From NCBI RefSeq assembly GCF_016863275.1, contig NZ_BOOO01000034.1:124001-188000 (forward strand): a DNA stretch of 64,000 bases, written 5' to 3'. The notes beneath the pieces are model-generated. The model did no database searches, was not told the origin of the DNA, and worked only from the letters and a program-made list of their open reading frames with translations. Shown one piece after another: positions 53,359 to 61,938 of the stretch. The DNA comes from Planotetraspora mira. Its GTDB lineage: Bacteria > Actinomycetota > Actinomycetes > Streptosporangiales > Streptosporangiaceae. How positions within the stretch are numbered: the first letter of the stretch is position 1; every line of letters starts with the position of its first letter. The position numbers and the translations under genes are program-made.

Positions 53359-54384
53359 TCAGGCGTCGGGCTGCCGGCCTGCCTCGCTGAGTAGTCGGTC
53401 GCCGAGTTCGGTCCGCGAGTAGAGCACCTGCCGGCCCGCCCGGCGCGAGGTGAGCAGCCCGGCGGCGCGTAGCGCCTGGAGGTGCACGCTGATCGTCGGC
53501 GCGGAGAGCGCCATCTGGGTGGCGGCCTGACCGGTCGACATCGGCAGGTCGAGCTGGGCCAGCAGGGCGGCCCGGGTCAGCCCGAGGACGCCGGCGAGCG
53601 CCGAGCCGGTCTGCTCGGGGTGCTCCTCCCAGAGCCGGCCGAGGCCGCGCGGGGAGTAGGAGACGCTGGGTGACTCTGGCTGCGCGGTCCGCACCAGGAC
53701 GTCCGGCCAGGCGAAGGCGCACGGCACGAGGAACAGGCCGCGCCCGCCGCAGTCGGCGTGGCCCTCGTAGTACTTGACGATCCTCAGCGTCTGGTCGGCG
53801 AACGTCACCGACGGGTGCAGGTTGCTCATCATCCGGTCGACGCCGCCGTCGGCCAGGGCGTCGAGTCGGTAGGCGATGTCGTCGTTGAGCAACGCATCGA
53901 TCCGCGGCCAGTCTGGGGCGATCGCGACCCGGTGGTACGCCTCGAGCGCCTCCGTGACGGGGCCGATGCCCGCATCCGGCCGGTCCACCAGCGCCTGGAG
54001 CAGGGCTCGCCGCCCTTCGCGGCCGGGCCCTTGCTGGGCGACTCGGTGGGCCGCCAGGTGTGCCAACTGCTGTGCCACGATCTCCGGATCGGCGTCGGCG
54101 ATCTGCGCGAGCGCGTCCGCGAAGGTCGAAGACCGGCGACCCGGCGGCGGCACCAGGAAGTCGGGGATGTAGCCCTCCGGACGCACCAGCGCCCGCAGCA
54201 GGTCGAGGTGGCGCTCGCGCAGCCGGCTCGCTCGCTCCGCGAACCTGTCGATCCAGGGACGGTGCAGGTGCCGCCCCTGCCTGCGGGCGGCCAGCGTACG
54301 CAGACTGGCGACGGTCTCCATGAGGGGCGAGACGGCGAAGCGCACGCGGGTCAAGTCCGTTGCCGTGAAGTGCAGGTGGATCAT
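53359..54384 (-). CDS. ArsR-type regulator with DUF5937 N-terminal domain
   Basis: A 341-residue regulator. Residues 1-240 form a DUF5937-like domain starting MIHLHFTATDLTRVRFAVSP and containing NLHPSVTFADQTLRIVKYYE. The C-terminal winged helix (about 255-335) reads AALLAQLDLPMSTGQAATQM, then SAPTISVHLQALRAAGLLTS and RRAGRQVLYSRT. It is not a metal sensor by motif: there is no ELCVCDL box. Divergent from a RibD-type reductase gene with a perfect palindrome 15 bp before its own start, it is a probable autorepressor. Confidence 0.9.
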   Translation of the reverse strand: MIHLHFTATDLTRVRFAVSPLMETVASLRTLAARRQGRHLHRPWIDRFAERASRLRERHLDLLRALVRPEGYIPDFLVPPPGRRSSTFADALAQIADADPEIVAQQLAHLAAHRVAQQGPGREGRRALLQALVDRPDAGIGPVTEALEAYHRVAIAPDWPRIDALLNDDIAYRLDALADGGVDRMMSNLHPSVTFADQTLRIVKYYEGHADCGGRGLFLVPCAFAWPDVLVRTAQPESPSVSYSPRGLGRLWEEHPEQTGSALAGVLGLTRAALLAQLDLPMSTGQAATQMALSAPTISVHLQALRAAGLLTSRRAGRQVLYSRTELGDRLLSEAGRQPDA

Positions 54385-54399
54385 GCGGCCGCCCCTTCC

Positions 54400-54419
54400 G
54401 ATTAGGCCTGAGCCTAATC
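54400..54419. promoter_or_regulatory. Palindromic operator of the ArsR-type regulator
   Basis: GATTAGGC-ctga-GCCTAATC is a perfect 8+4+8 palindrome at 54400-54419, between the divergent regulator (start 54384) and the reductase gene (start 54488). Arm AT-content and position fit an ArsR-family operator. Confidence 0.8.
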
Positions 54420-54487
54420 ATGGCCACGCGCGTGATGGTCGTTGCAGACTGAGGACATCCACCCCGACCACGGACAGGACATCGAAG

Positions 54488-55069
54488 ATGCGCACGCTGA
54501 TCTACACCGCCTTCGTCTCGCTCGACGGTGTCGTCGACTCTCCCGGCGGCGGCCTCCCCTCCGAGACCCACCGCAGCGGTGGCTGGACGTACAAGGACAT
54601 CGAGTTCCTCCCCGAGGCGTACGAGCTCAAGGGCCGGGAGACCGAGGAGGCCACCGCGCTGATGTTCGGCCGGAGCAGCTACGAGGCGTTCTCGCCGTTG
54701 TGGCCGGACATGGAGGACTTCGCCGCCCTCAAGGAACTGCCGAAGTACGTCGTCTCGACCACCCTCGGCCAGGACGCCCTCGTCGACAACTGGGGTGACA
54801 TCACGATCCTTCGCTCCCTCGAGGACGTCGCGAAGGCCAAGGAGACCGACGGTGGCCCCATCGTCATCCACGGCAGTGCCACCCTCGCCCGCAACCTCTC
54901 CGACGCCGGCCTGATCGACCGCTACCACCTGCTGGTCTTCCCGGTGCTGCTCGGAGCCGGCAAGCGGATGTTCAGCGACACCGACAAGGACAAGCAGATG
55001 CTGAAGGTGGTCGAGTCCGAGACGTACGCCAACGGCATCACCAAGTTCGTCTATGACGTCGTCCGCTGA
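54488..55069 (+). CDS. Dihydrofolate reductase/RibD C-terminal family protein
   Basis: A 193-residue protein of the RibD_C fold: RTLIYTAFVSLDGVVDSPGG at the start, ALMFGRSSYEAFSPLWP (NADPH loop), KYVVSTTL, then GGPIVIHGSATLARNL with LIDRYHLLVFPVLLGAGKRM. These are reductases of undefined substrate, not true DHFR. Divergent from an ArsR-type regulator and overlapping (or adjacent to) the questin-oxidase-like gene. Confidence 0.92.
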   Translation: MRTLIYTAFVSLDGVVDSPGGGLPSETHRSGGWTYKDIEFLPEAYELKGRETEEATALMFGRSSYEAFSPLWPDMEDFAALKELPKYVVSTTLGQDALVDNWGDITILRSLEDVAKAKETDGGPIVIHGSATLARNLSDAGLIDRYHLLVFPVLLGAGKRMFSDTDKDKQMLKVVESETYANGITKFVYDVVR

Positions 55070-55079
55070 GGTGGCCGCC

Positions 55080-56162
55080 ATGACCCGCGAATCGATGACG
55101 GAGGCCCTGCCCGCGGCGTACGAACGACTGCACACGTACGGACCGGAGTTCGGCGGCGACGAGGAGGGCAACCACGGGATGACCAACCACGGCCCGATGG
55201 CCGTGGAGGTCATGGTCCGGCGGGGGCTCGACATCGACGTCGAGAACTGGCTCGACCGCTACGTACGTCGCCTGGCGGAGCTGCCCGGCACGAGCGCGGC
55301 CATCCAGCCCGGCGAGTGGGGCGCCGCGCTGGGCCAGGCGCGACGGCTGCCCGACTGGGACGCGTACTTCCGGCGCGAACTGACCGAGCGCCCGTGGCAG
55401 GAAGTGCTCGCCGGGTGGTGGCCACGTCTGCTGCCCGGCATCGTGGCCGGCTCGACCCATGGCGTGATCCGGGTCAGTCACGCGGTGCGTACACTGCGCG
55501 GCACCGATCAGGCCCCGGCACGCCAGACCCTCGACGAGCTGGCCCACGGGCTGGCGTTCTGGGCGGCGCGCTACCGCGAGCTCGCCGGGGTGGTCGCGCC
55601 GGAGGGCACTCTCACACCGCAACAGGCCCTACCGGCCGTCACCCGGCTCAAGGACCAGAGCGGTTTGATCGCCCACCGGCTCGACCGGCTCGAGCGCAGC
55701 CCGGGCTGGACTGCGAGCCTGCGCGCGCTGGAACCCGCCGCGTCCGCCGAGGAGGTTCCGGCGCGGCTGGAGTCGCTCGTCGACAGCGCCGCCAAGGCGT
55801 ACCTCATGCTCGGCCACGGCTCGCCGGTCCTGCTGGTCCACGCCGCTACGGCGCCCAACGCCGTGCGGCACGTGCTCCCGGTTCTGCCGACCGAGCAGTG
55901 GCTGCCGAGTCTGACGGCGGCCTGGGCGGCCGTGGCGGCGGTCATCGCGACGTACGCCCCGGCCCGGCCGGCCCCTTGCACGGAGATCGTCCGGCGCAAT
56001 CCCGAGCCAACCCGCGAGGACGCGCTCCAGCGGGCAGCTGAGCACGGCGACGAGCACGTCCTGAAGTTCGCCGACACGGCCGTCGAGTCGTATGACCGCA
56101 CCGGTGATCCCGGCCTTCTCACCGCGACCCTGTATGTCGGCGAGCTGATCGACCGTCCCTGA
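55080..56162 (+). CDS. Questin oxidase-like protein (DUF4243)
   Basis: About 360 residues. ATG 55080 has GAGGTGG upstream; ATG 55053 would overlap the previous gene by 17 bases. The first part has the family pattern LHTYGPEFGGDEEGNHGMTN with His, and WLDRYVRRLAELPG. Then PRLLPGIVAGSTHGVIRVSH and ELAHGLAFWAARY follow. Fungal questin oxidase cleaves anthraquinone rings as a Baeyer-Villiger-type oxidase. Bacterial members are uncharacterised, so the reaction here is unknown. Likely co-transcribed with the RibD-type reductase. Confidence 0.82.
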   Translation: MTRESMTEALPAAYERLHTYGPEFGGDEEGNHGMTNHGPMAVEVMVRRGLDIDVENWLDRYVRRLAELPGTSAAIQPGEWGAALGQARRLPDWDAYFRRELTERPWQEVLAGWWPRLLPGIVAGSTHGVIRVSHAVRTLRGTDQAPARQTLDELAHGLAFWAARYRELAGVVAPEGTLTPQQALPAVTRLKDQSGLIAHRLDRLERSPGWTASLRALEPAASAEEVPARLESLVDSAAKAYLMLGHGSPVLLVHAATAPNAVRHVLPVLPTEQWLPSLTAAWAAVAAVIATYAPARPAPCTEIVRRNPEPTREDALQRAAEHGDEHVLKFADTAVESYDRTGDPGLLTATLYVGELIDRP

Positions 56163-56301
56163 GGGCGTCCGTGGTCGGGACGCGCGCGACGGCCCCCGGG
56201 GGCGGTGCCGGACTTCGCGGCCTCCTCGAGGCCACAGGGTGGTGGGTTGTCCCCGGGCTGATCGACAGGCACGTCCATCGCTGGGGCACGGGCTCTCATG
56301 C

Positions 56302-56313
56302 GACAACGTTGTC
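56302..56313. promoter_or_regulatory. LacI-type palindrome 1
   Basis: GACAACGTTGTC, a perfect 12-bp palindrome with the central CG typical of LacI-family operators. The same sequence recurs at 56509-56520. Confidence 0.7.
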
Positions 56314-56508
56314 CACGCCGTACGAGTCCGTTCCAGGGCGATTGCGCCCGTGGCGGGGAACGCTGGCGCAGCCCTGGGCAAGGGCGCGGACGAGCATCGT
56401 CGTCTCCATCGACGTTCGGCCTGGTCCTGCCGCGTTCGCCTCATCTTGCCGGGGGCGAGTCGGGAAAAACAGGCGAACGGTTTCGTAGCGGCTGCGTGAA
56501 TAGATCTT

Positions 56509-56520
56509 GACAACGTTGTC
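56509..56520. promoter_or_regulatory. LacI-type palindrome 2, overlapping a TTGACA
   Basis: Second GACAACGTTGTC, 207 bp from the first and about 130 bp before the alpha-mannosidase start. Its left arm overlaps a TTGACA hexamer (56508-56513), so binding would block promoter access. Two sites at this distance could support looping. No LacI gene is in the window. Confidence 0.7.
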
Positions 56521-56647
56521 TGCGAAGGCCACCCTTGCCGCTGTCTCTGTCCGGGTGCGCCCCTCCGCGAGCCCACCATCCCCGTTCCGCTCAGCTGGAC
56601 CAGCTGGTGGGCCGTGCCGCGGGTCCCGACCTACATGGAGGTCCCCC

Positions 56648-59600
56648 TTGTTGACCACGCTGACTCGCACGGCACTTGCCGCTGTGCTCGGCGGCGCTGT
56701 GCTGATCGGTGGCATCACACAGGCAGCGGCGGCGGCCTCACCGCCCGCGCGGGCCGACGTGTTCGCCGACCCGGTGCAATACGTGAACCCCCTGATCGGG
56801 ACCGGCAACGGCGGCGAGGCCGTCGGCGACATCAACGACTTCCCCGGGGTGGACACGCCGTTCGGCATGATGCAGCTCAGCCCGGACACGGTCGGCTCGG
56901 GCGTGGGCTACTCCTACGGCAAGTCATCGATCCGCGGATTCAGCCTGAACCACGCGTCCGCCGGATGCAGCGTGTTCGGGGACGTGCCGATCCTGCCCAC
57001 GGTCGGCCCCATCGGCACGGATCCGGGGAACGCCTCGGCGACGTTCTCCCATGATCACGAGAAGGCCACGCTCGGCTCCTACGACGTGCTGCTCACCGAC
57101 TCGGGCGTCAACGTCAACCTGACGGCGACCAGCCGCACGGGCCTGCTCTCGTTCTCCTATCCCGCGGGCAGCACCGCGCAGGTGCTGGTGAAGTCGGGCG
57201 CGAGTCTCGGCGGCAACAGCGCCGCGTCCGTCACCGTCGACGGCGACGACGAGGTGTCCGGCTCGGCGACGGCGAACGGGCTGTGCGGGCTGGGCAGCTA
57301 CACCGTCTACTTCGACATCAAGTTCTCGCAGCCGTTCACCGCCCACGGCACCTGGCAGGGGAAGACCGTCACCGCCGGGTCGGCCGGCGCGAGCGGGAAG
57401 GGGTCCGGCGCCTACCTGACCTTCGACACGAGCAGCTCCACGACGGTGCGCGCGAAGGTCGGGATGTCGTATGTGAGCGTCGACGGGGCGCGCAAGAACA
57501 TGGCTTCCGAGATCCACGGCTGGAACCCCACGCCGGTGCAGCAGCAGACGCGCGCCGCGTGGCGCCAGGCGTTGAACACCGTTCAGGTCGGCGGCGGCAC
57601 CTCCGCGAACCTGACCACGTTCTACACCGCCCTGTACCACTCGCTGCAGTTCCCGAGCGTCTTCAACGACGTGGACGGCCACTACATCGGCTTCGATGAC
57701 AAGGTCCACCACGTGCCGGCCGGGCAGACGCAGTACGCCACGTTCTCCGACTGGGACACCTACCGCGCGCTCGCGCCGCTGCAGGCCATGCTGTTCCCCA
57801 AGGAAGCCGGCGACATGGCGAACTCGCTGATCCGCGACGCGGAGCAGCAGGGTGGCTGGATGCCGCGCTGGCCGCTGGCGAACGTGAGCACGACCGGCAC
57901 GATGAACGGCGACAGCGCGGTGCCGCTCATCGCGAACACCGTGGCCTTCGGCGGCCGGAAGGTCGACATCGCCCGCGTGCTGCCCATCATGCTCAAGGGG
58001 GCCAACCACTCGGAGGAGCTGGGCTGGGGCTGGCAGGAGCGCCAGTGCGTGGAGGAGTACGTCGAGCTCGGCTACGCGCCGAACGACGCCTGCTCGCAGG
58101 GCGCGCACGGCCGGCAGGGGGTCTCTGAGACGCTCGAGTGGTCCATCGACGACTTCGCGATCTCGCAACTGGCGGCCGCGATCGGTGACAAGCACACCGC
58201 GGCGCAGTACCAGTTGCGCAGTCAGAACTGGCAGAACACCTTCAATCCCACGACCGGCTACCTCCAGCCGCGAGACGAGCGCGGCGCGTTCCCGAACGGT
58301 CCCGCGTTCGTCGCTCCGCCCGCGAACGCCTTCGGCCAGGACGGCTACGACGAGGGCAACGCCGCCGGCTACGGCTGGGAGGTCCCGCAGAACATGGCGG
58401 GCCTGATCGCCGCGATGGGCGGGAAGGACGTCGCGATCCCGCGCCTGGACACGTTCTTCAGCGAGATCAACGCCGGCCCGAACGCGCCGTACATGTGGAT
58501 GGGCAACGAGGTCGACCTCTCCGTTCCGTACGTGTACGACTACCTGGGCCAGCCGTGGAAGACCCAGGCCCAGGTGCGCAGGATCGAGCAGAGCCTGTAC
58601 CCGCCCACCCCGGACGGGCTGCCCGGCAACGACGACCTCGGCGCGATGTCGTCCTGGTACGTGTGGTCGGCGCTCGGGATGTTCCCGGTGACGCCCGGCC
58701 GGGCCGACCTGGCCCTCGGCAGCCCGCTGTTCACCCACGCCGTCGTCCACCTCGGCAACGGCCGGTCGATCGACATCAACGCCCCCGCCGCCGGCGACGA
58801 CACTCCGTACGTCAAGGGCGTGCGGCTGAACGGGCGCACCTTCGACAGCACCGGGCTGCCTGAGTCGGTCGTGACCCGCGGCGGCCGGCTCGACTTCAGC
58901 CTGTCGCGCACACCCGACACCAGATGGGCGACCGGCTCTCACGACGCCCCGCCGTCGTACCAGACCGGCCAGGACCCGGCCATCGGGTTCACCGACCCGT
59001 CCGGTCCGGTCACGGTGACCGCCGGCGACACCAAGCAGGTCACCGTGGGCGCGCAGGGCACCGGGCTGCACTCCACGACCGTGAAGTGGACCGCGCACGC
59101 CTCTGGCGGCATCACCGTCAGCCCGTCCTCCGGCACGCTTCACGTGGCGGCGGACGGCCGCGCCAGTACGGACGCCACGGTGTCCGTCCCGGCATCGGTC
59201 GCCTCGGGCTTCTACCCGGTCTCGTTCAGCTTCACGGCCTCCGGCGGGCAGAAGCTGCCGGGCGGTGTGCTGGTGACGACCGTGCAGGCCGCCGACCACA
59301 CCGCGATCGTGGCCGACGACCTCGGCAACCCCGACGTCCCCAACGGCCTCAGCGTGAAGGAGGAGGGCGACGGCCACACCACCGCCACCACGGCAGGCGG
59401 CCTGCCCGGCCGGACCACCACGGGGGCCGGGTCGTTCTACATGTACTTCAACATCGACAACTCGTTCGTTCCCGGCGGGAAGTACGACGCGACCGCGTAC
59501 ATCAGCTACTTCGACCAGGGGACGGGCAGCTGGGGCATCCAGTACGACTCCTACGGCAACGTGCCCAACAACGCGTACCGGGACTCGGCCCGCGTGACCA

Positions 59601-60055
59601 ACACCGACACCGGCACCTGGAAGACCGCGGCGATCCCGCTGCCCGAGGCCGCGTTCAGCGGCCGTGAGAACGGTGGCAGTGACCTGCGGCTGAACATCGG
59701 CGCCGGCAGCCAGGTGATCGGCCGCGTCGCGTTCGCCGTCACCGGCGACAACGTGCTCGCCATGCACCTGGCGTCGGCGCAACCGGTCGCGCCTGCGGTC
59801 ACCACCCAGCCCGCGGACGCGACGGCCAACGGCGGCCCGGTGTCCTTCACGGCGGCGGCGACGGGCGACCCGCAGCCGGCGGTGCGGTGGCAGGCGAGCC
59901 CGCCCGGCGGCGACTGGGCCGACGTCGGCGGCGCGACCAGCACCACCCTGACACTGACCAGCCCGCAGGACTACGCCGACGGCACCCGGTTCCGCGCCGT
60001 CTTCACCAACCTGGCGGGCGAAGCCGCCACCGATCCCGCAACCCTGCGTGATTAG
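56648..60055 (+). CDS. Secreted GH92 alpha-mannosidase
   Basis: A 1135-residue exported enzyme from TTG 56648, six bases after GGAGG. The signal peptide ends near TQAAAAA. The GH92 core (about 45-760) shows VNPLIGTGNGGEAVGDINDF, FPGVDTPFGMMQLSPDT, SEELGWGWQER, MWMGNEVDLSVPYVYDY (general acid Glu) and PGNDDLGAMSSWYVWSALG (catalytic Asp pair). GH92 enzymes are calcium-dependent exo-mannosidases acting on fungal or N-glycan mannan. About 790-890 is an NEW3/Ig-like module, and the end is a carbohydrate-binding-like and Ig-like part. Control by a LacI regulator is implied by two upstream palindromes. Confidence 0.93.
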   Translation: MLTTLTRTALAAVLGGAVLIGGITQAAAAASPPARADVFADPVQYVNPLIGTGNGGEAVGDINDFPGVDTPFGMMQLSPDTVGSGVGYSYGKSSIRGFSLNHASAGCSVFGDVPILPTVGPIGTDPGNASATFSHDHEKATLGSYDVLLTDSGVNVNLTATSRTGLLSFSYPAGSTAQVLVKSGASLGGNSAASVTVDGDDEVSGSATANGLCGLGSYTVYFDIKFSQPFTAHGTWQGKTVTAGSAGASGKGSGAYLTFDTSSSTTVRAKVGMSYVSVDGARKNMASEIHGWNPTPVQQQTRAAWRQALNTVQVGGGTSANLTTFYTALYHSLQFPSVFNDVDGHYIGFDDKVHHVPAGQTQYATFSDWDTYRALAPLQAMLFPKEAGDMANSLIRDAEQQGGWMPRWPLANVSTTGTMNGDSAVPLIANTVAFGGRKVDIARVLPIMLKGANHSEELGWGWQERQCVEEYVELGYAPNDACSQGAHGRQGVSETLEWSIDDFAISQLAAAIGDKHTAAQYQLRSQNWQNTFNPTTGYLQPRDERGAFPNGPAFVAPPANAFGQDGYDEGNAAGYGWEVPQNMAGLIAAMGGKDVAIPRLDTFFSEINAGPNAPYMWMGNEVDLSVPYVYDYLGQPWKTQAQVRRIEQSLYPPTPDGLPGNDDLGAMSSWYVWSALGMFPVTPGRADLALGSPLFTHAVVHLGNGRSIDINAPAAGDDTPYVKGVRLNGRTFDSTGLPESVVTRGGRLDFSLSRTPDTRWATGSHDAPPSYQTGQDPAIGFTDPSGPVTVTAGDTKQVTVGAQGTGLHSTTVKWTAHASGGITVSPSSGTLHVAADGRASTDATVSVPASVASGFYPVSFSFTASGGQKLPGGVLVTTVQAADHTAIVADDLGNPDVPNGLSVKEEGDGHTTATTAGGLPGRTTTGAGSFYMYFNIDNSFVPGGKYDATAYISYFDQGTGSWGIQYDSYGNVPNNAYRDSARVTNTDTGTWKTAAIPLPEAAFSGRENGGSDLRLNIGAGSQVIGRVAFAVTGDNVLAMHLASAQPVAPAVTTQPADATANGGPVSFTAAATGDPQPAVRWQASPPGGDWADVGGATSTTLTLTSPQDYADGTRFRAVFTNLAGEAATDPATLRD

Positions 60056-60103
60056 CGCCGGAGGTCCCCGTTGACCGTGTGCTGACGGGACGTAACGCAC
60101 AAA

Positions 60104-60135
60104 GCGGCGGCCGCCCCCTCGGGGGCGGCCGCCGC
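60104..60135 (+). terminator. Hairpin terminator after the GH92 gene
   Basis: A 14-bp perfect stem (60104-60117 with 60122-60135) with a four-base loop, 49 bases past the GH92 stop and 49 bases past the TerC stop. It can serve both convergent genes. Confidence 0.85.
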
Positions 60136-60183
60136 CGCAATTCAGCGCGACCGTTCAGCGGGGCACCCTGCGGGTCAACTCAC

Positions 60184-61221
60184 CTAGCGCGTCGGCCGCG
60201 AGCGGGGTTCGCGTTCGGCGGGTGAGGAGGCGGACCTCGCGTCGCGGCGGTTGGCGTGCACGCTCGTGATCGTGACGACGCTCAGGACGGCGACGATGAC
60301 CCCCAGTGAGACCAGAGTGGGAATCTGCGGAACCCACGCCCACAGGCCGTGTGCCCAGTGGAGGACGAGCTTGATCCCGATGAAGGCCAGGATGACGCCG
60401 AGGCCGTGATTCAGGTGCCGCAGCTTCGTCAGGACGCCCAGGAGCACGAAGTAGAGGGCCCGCAGGCCCAGCAGGGCGAAGGCGTTGGTGGCGAAGACGA
60501 GGAAGGGGTCCTGGGTCACGCCGTACACGGCGGGCACCGAATCGACGGCGAAGACGATGTCGGTGGCGAAGACGGCCACGATGGCCAGTGCCAGCGGGGT
60601 CAGGGCGCGGTGGCCGCCCTCGCGAACGACCAGGTGGGAGCCGCGGAAATCGTCGGTGACCCGCATGAAGCGCCGCAGCAGCCGGATCGTGCGCATGGAA
60701 GCGATGTCGACCTTCTGCTCTTTCCCGCTGATCGCGTCCTTGAGGATCTTCCCTGCGGTGACGATCAGTATCCCGCCGAACAGCAGGAACGCCCATGCGC
60801 CGCTCTGCAGGACGGCCGCCCCCAGGGCGATGAAGATCCCACGTAGCACCAGTGCCCCGACGATGCCGTACAGCAGGACCCGGCGGGCCAACTCGGACGG
60901 GACCGCGAAGGCGGACAGCAGCAGCATGAACACGAACAGGTTGTCCACCGAGAGCGACTTCTCCACGACATAGCCGGTGAAGAACTCCGTCGCCACGCGG
61001 GACCCGAAGGCCCCCCAAACGAAGACGCCGAAGATCACGGGCAGCGCCAGGTAGAAGAGCGACCAGCCCACCGCTTCGCCCATCCGCACCTCGTGTGGAC
61101 GGCGTGTCACCACGAAGTCGACGGCCAGCAGCAGTACCAGAGCGACGATGGTGATCGTCCACAGACTCGGCGAACCGATCGTTTCAAGATCGGCTACCGA
61201 CAGGACCGGCTCGGCGTGCAC
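60184..61221 (-). CDS. TerC/Alx-family membrane protein
   Basis: A 345-residue protein with about nine membrane helices. Family motifs are intact: TGYVVEKSLSVDNLFVFMLL, with the metal-coordinating Glu and Asp, and FATDIVFAVDSVPAVYGVTQ. FATNAFALLGLRALYFVL completes the pattern. Alx/MntP-like TerC proteins export manganese. The last 35 residues are a basic cytoplasmic tail. GTG 61221 follows GAGGAGG. A candidate yybP-ykoY riboswitch in the leader supports Mn2+ homeostasis. Confidence 0.94.
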   Translation of the reverse strand: MHAEPVLSVADLETIGSPSLWTITIVALVLLLAVDFVVTRRPHEVRMGEAVGWSLFYLALPVIFGVFVWGAFGSRVATEFFTGYVVEKSLSVDNLFVFMLLLSAFAVPSELARRVLLYGIVGALVLRGIFIALGAAVLQSGAWAFLLFGGILIVTAGKILKDAISGKEQKVDIASMRTIRLLRRFMRVTDDFRGSHLVVREGGHRALTPLALAIVAVFATDIVFAVDSVPAVYGVTQDPFLVFATNAFALLGLRALYFVLLGVLTKLRHLNHGLGVILAFIGIKLVLHWAHGLWAWVPQIPTLVSLGVIVAVLSVVTITSVHANRRDARSASSPAEREPRSRPTR

Positions 61222-61249
61222 GCGACCTCCTCGAACGCACTCGGCTGCT

Positions 61250-61345
61250 CGAGGTCTCCTTCACCTGCACTGTGCGGGCGGCCGCCCGGGGACGTTCCGG
61301 CACGTCCGTACTGACCGGATCGGCACTTGGGAAGTACTCCCCTCA
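61250..61345 (-). promoter_or_regulatory. Candidate yybP-ykoY (Mn2+) riboswitch
   Basis: On the minus strand the leader contains GGGGAGTAC (61342-61334), then GTCAGTACGG, GC-rich pairing arms, and GAAGGAGACC (61253 region) shortly before the TerC start. The GGGGAGUA and GAGACC blocks with an intervening UCA(A/G)UAC loop are signatures of the yybP-ykoY class, which turns on TerC/Alx and MntP exporters when Mn2+ is high. Recognition is by motif and context only; the fold was not computed. Confidence 0.55.
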
Positions 61346-61597
61346 TCCTCAGGTTAGGCCAGTGCCTGAGCCGCACTTGCGCCGCCCTGTGCAGGGGCTT
61401 GGACCGGTCGCAGGCATTTGACTAGGTCCTGACCTGCGCGGATAGTGGAATCAGTGCGGGGGAGTACCCGCCGTTCCAACTCCGATCGCCATTGCGACCC
61501 CGAGCACAGGGAGTCGGCGGGCGGCCTTCTCGCGCGACATGGGAGTGCGGGAAGACCTTCGTCCTCGTGTCCACAGCGAGGCGTGGGGGAGGGCTCG

Positions 61598-61870
61598 ATG
61601 TCGACCACTGTGCTTCTCGAAGTTCTCGCGGGCGTCCTGCTGACGATCTCCGCGATCGTTACCGTCGCCGCTCTGTGGCCGGAGAGGCCACTTCCCCGGA
61701 CGCCATCGTCTCCCAAACCGCCCGCTCCATCCCGTCCCCCGGTGACCGGCACAAGGCACCGAGGTGTGGCCGGTCGAATGCGCCGCCACGGGGATGGACA
61801 CCTGCACCGCCCAGGTGATCACGGCGGCGGTGGGAGTTGTCGGTCACGCAGCCACTTCCGGAGAGCGTGA
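61598..61870 (+). CDS. Possible small single-pass membrane protein
   Basis: A 90-codon frame from ATG 61598, preceded by GGGGGAGGG. The first 28 residues (TTVLLEVLAGVLLTISAIVT) form a membrane helix, followed by a Pro/Arg-rich tail whose later part has poor coding character. It may end early through a frameshift or be spurious. No family is recognised. Confidence 0.35.
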   Translation: MSTTVLLEVLAGVLLTISAIVTVAALWPERPLPRTPSSPKPPAPSRPPVTGTRHRGVAGRMRRHGDGHLHRPGDHGGGGSCRSRSHFRRA

Positions 61871-61938
61871 GCTGATCCACTGTCTTCACCGTGCTTTTGT
61901 TCAGCTTCTTTGCGTGGTTGGTGCGGTGGGCCCGGTGA

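Noticed and set aside
56924-60100. 1058-codon open frame antisense to the GH92 gene
   Set aside because: Its translation is Arg/Val/Gly/His-rich without family motifs, while the opposite strand has a complete GH92 enzyme. Long antisense frames are expected at this GC content.
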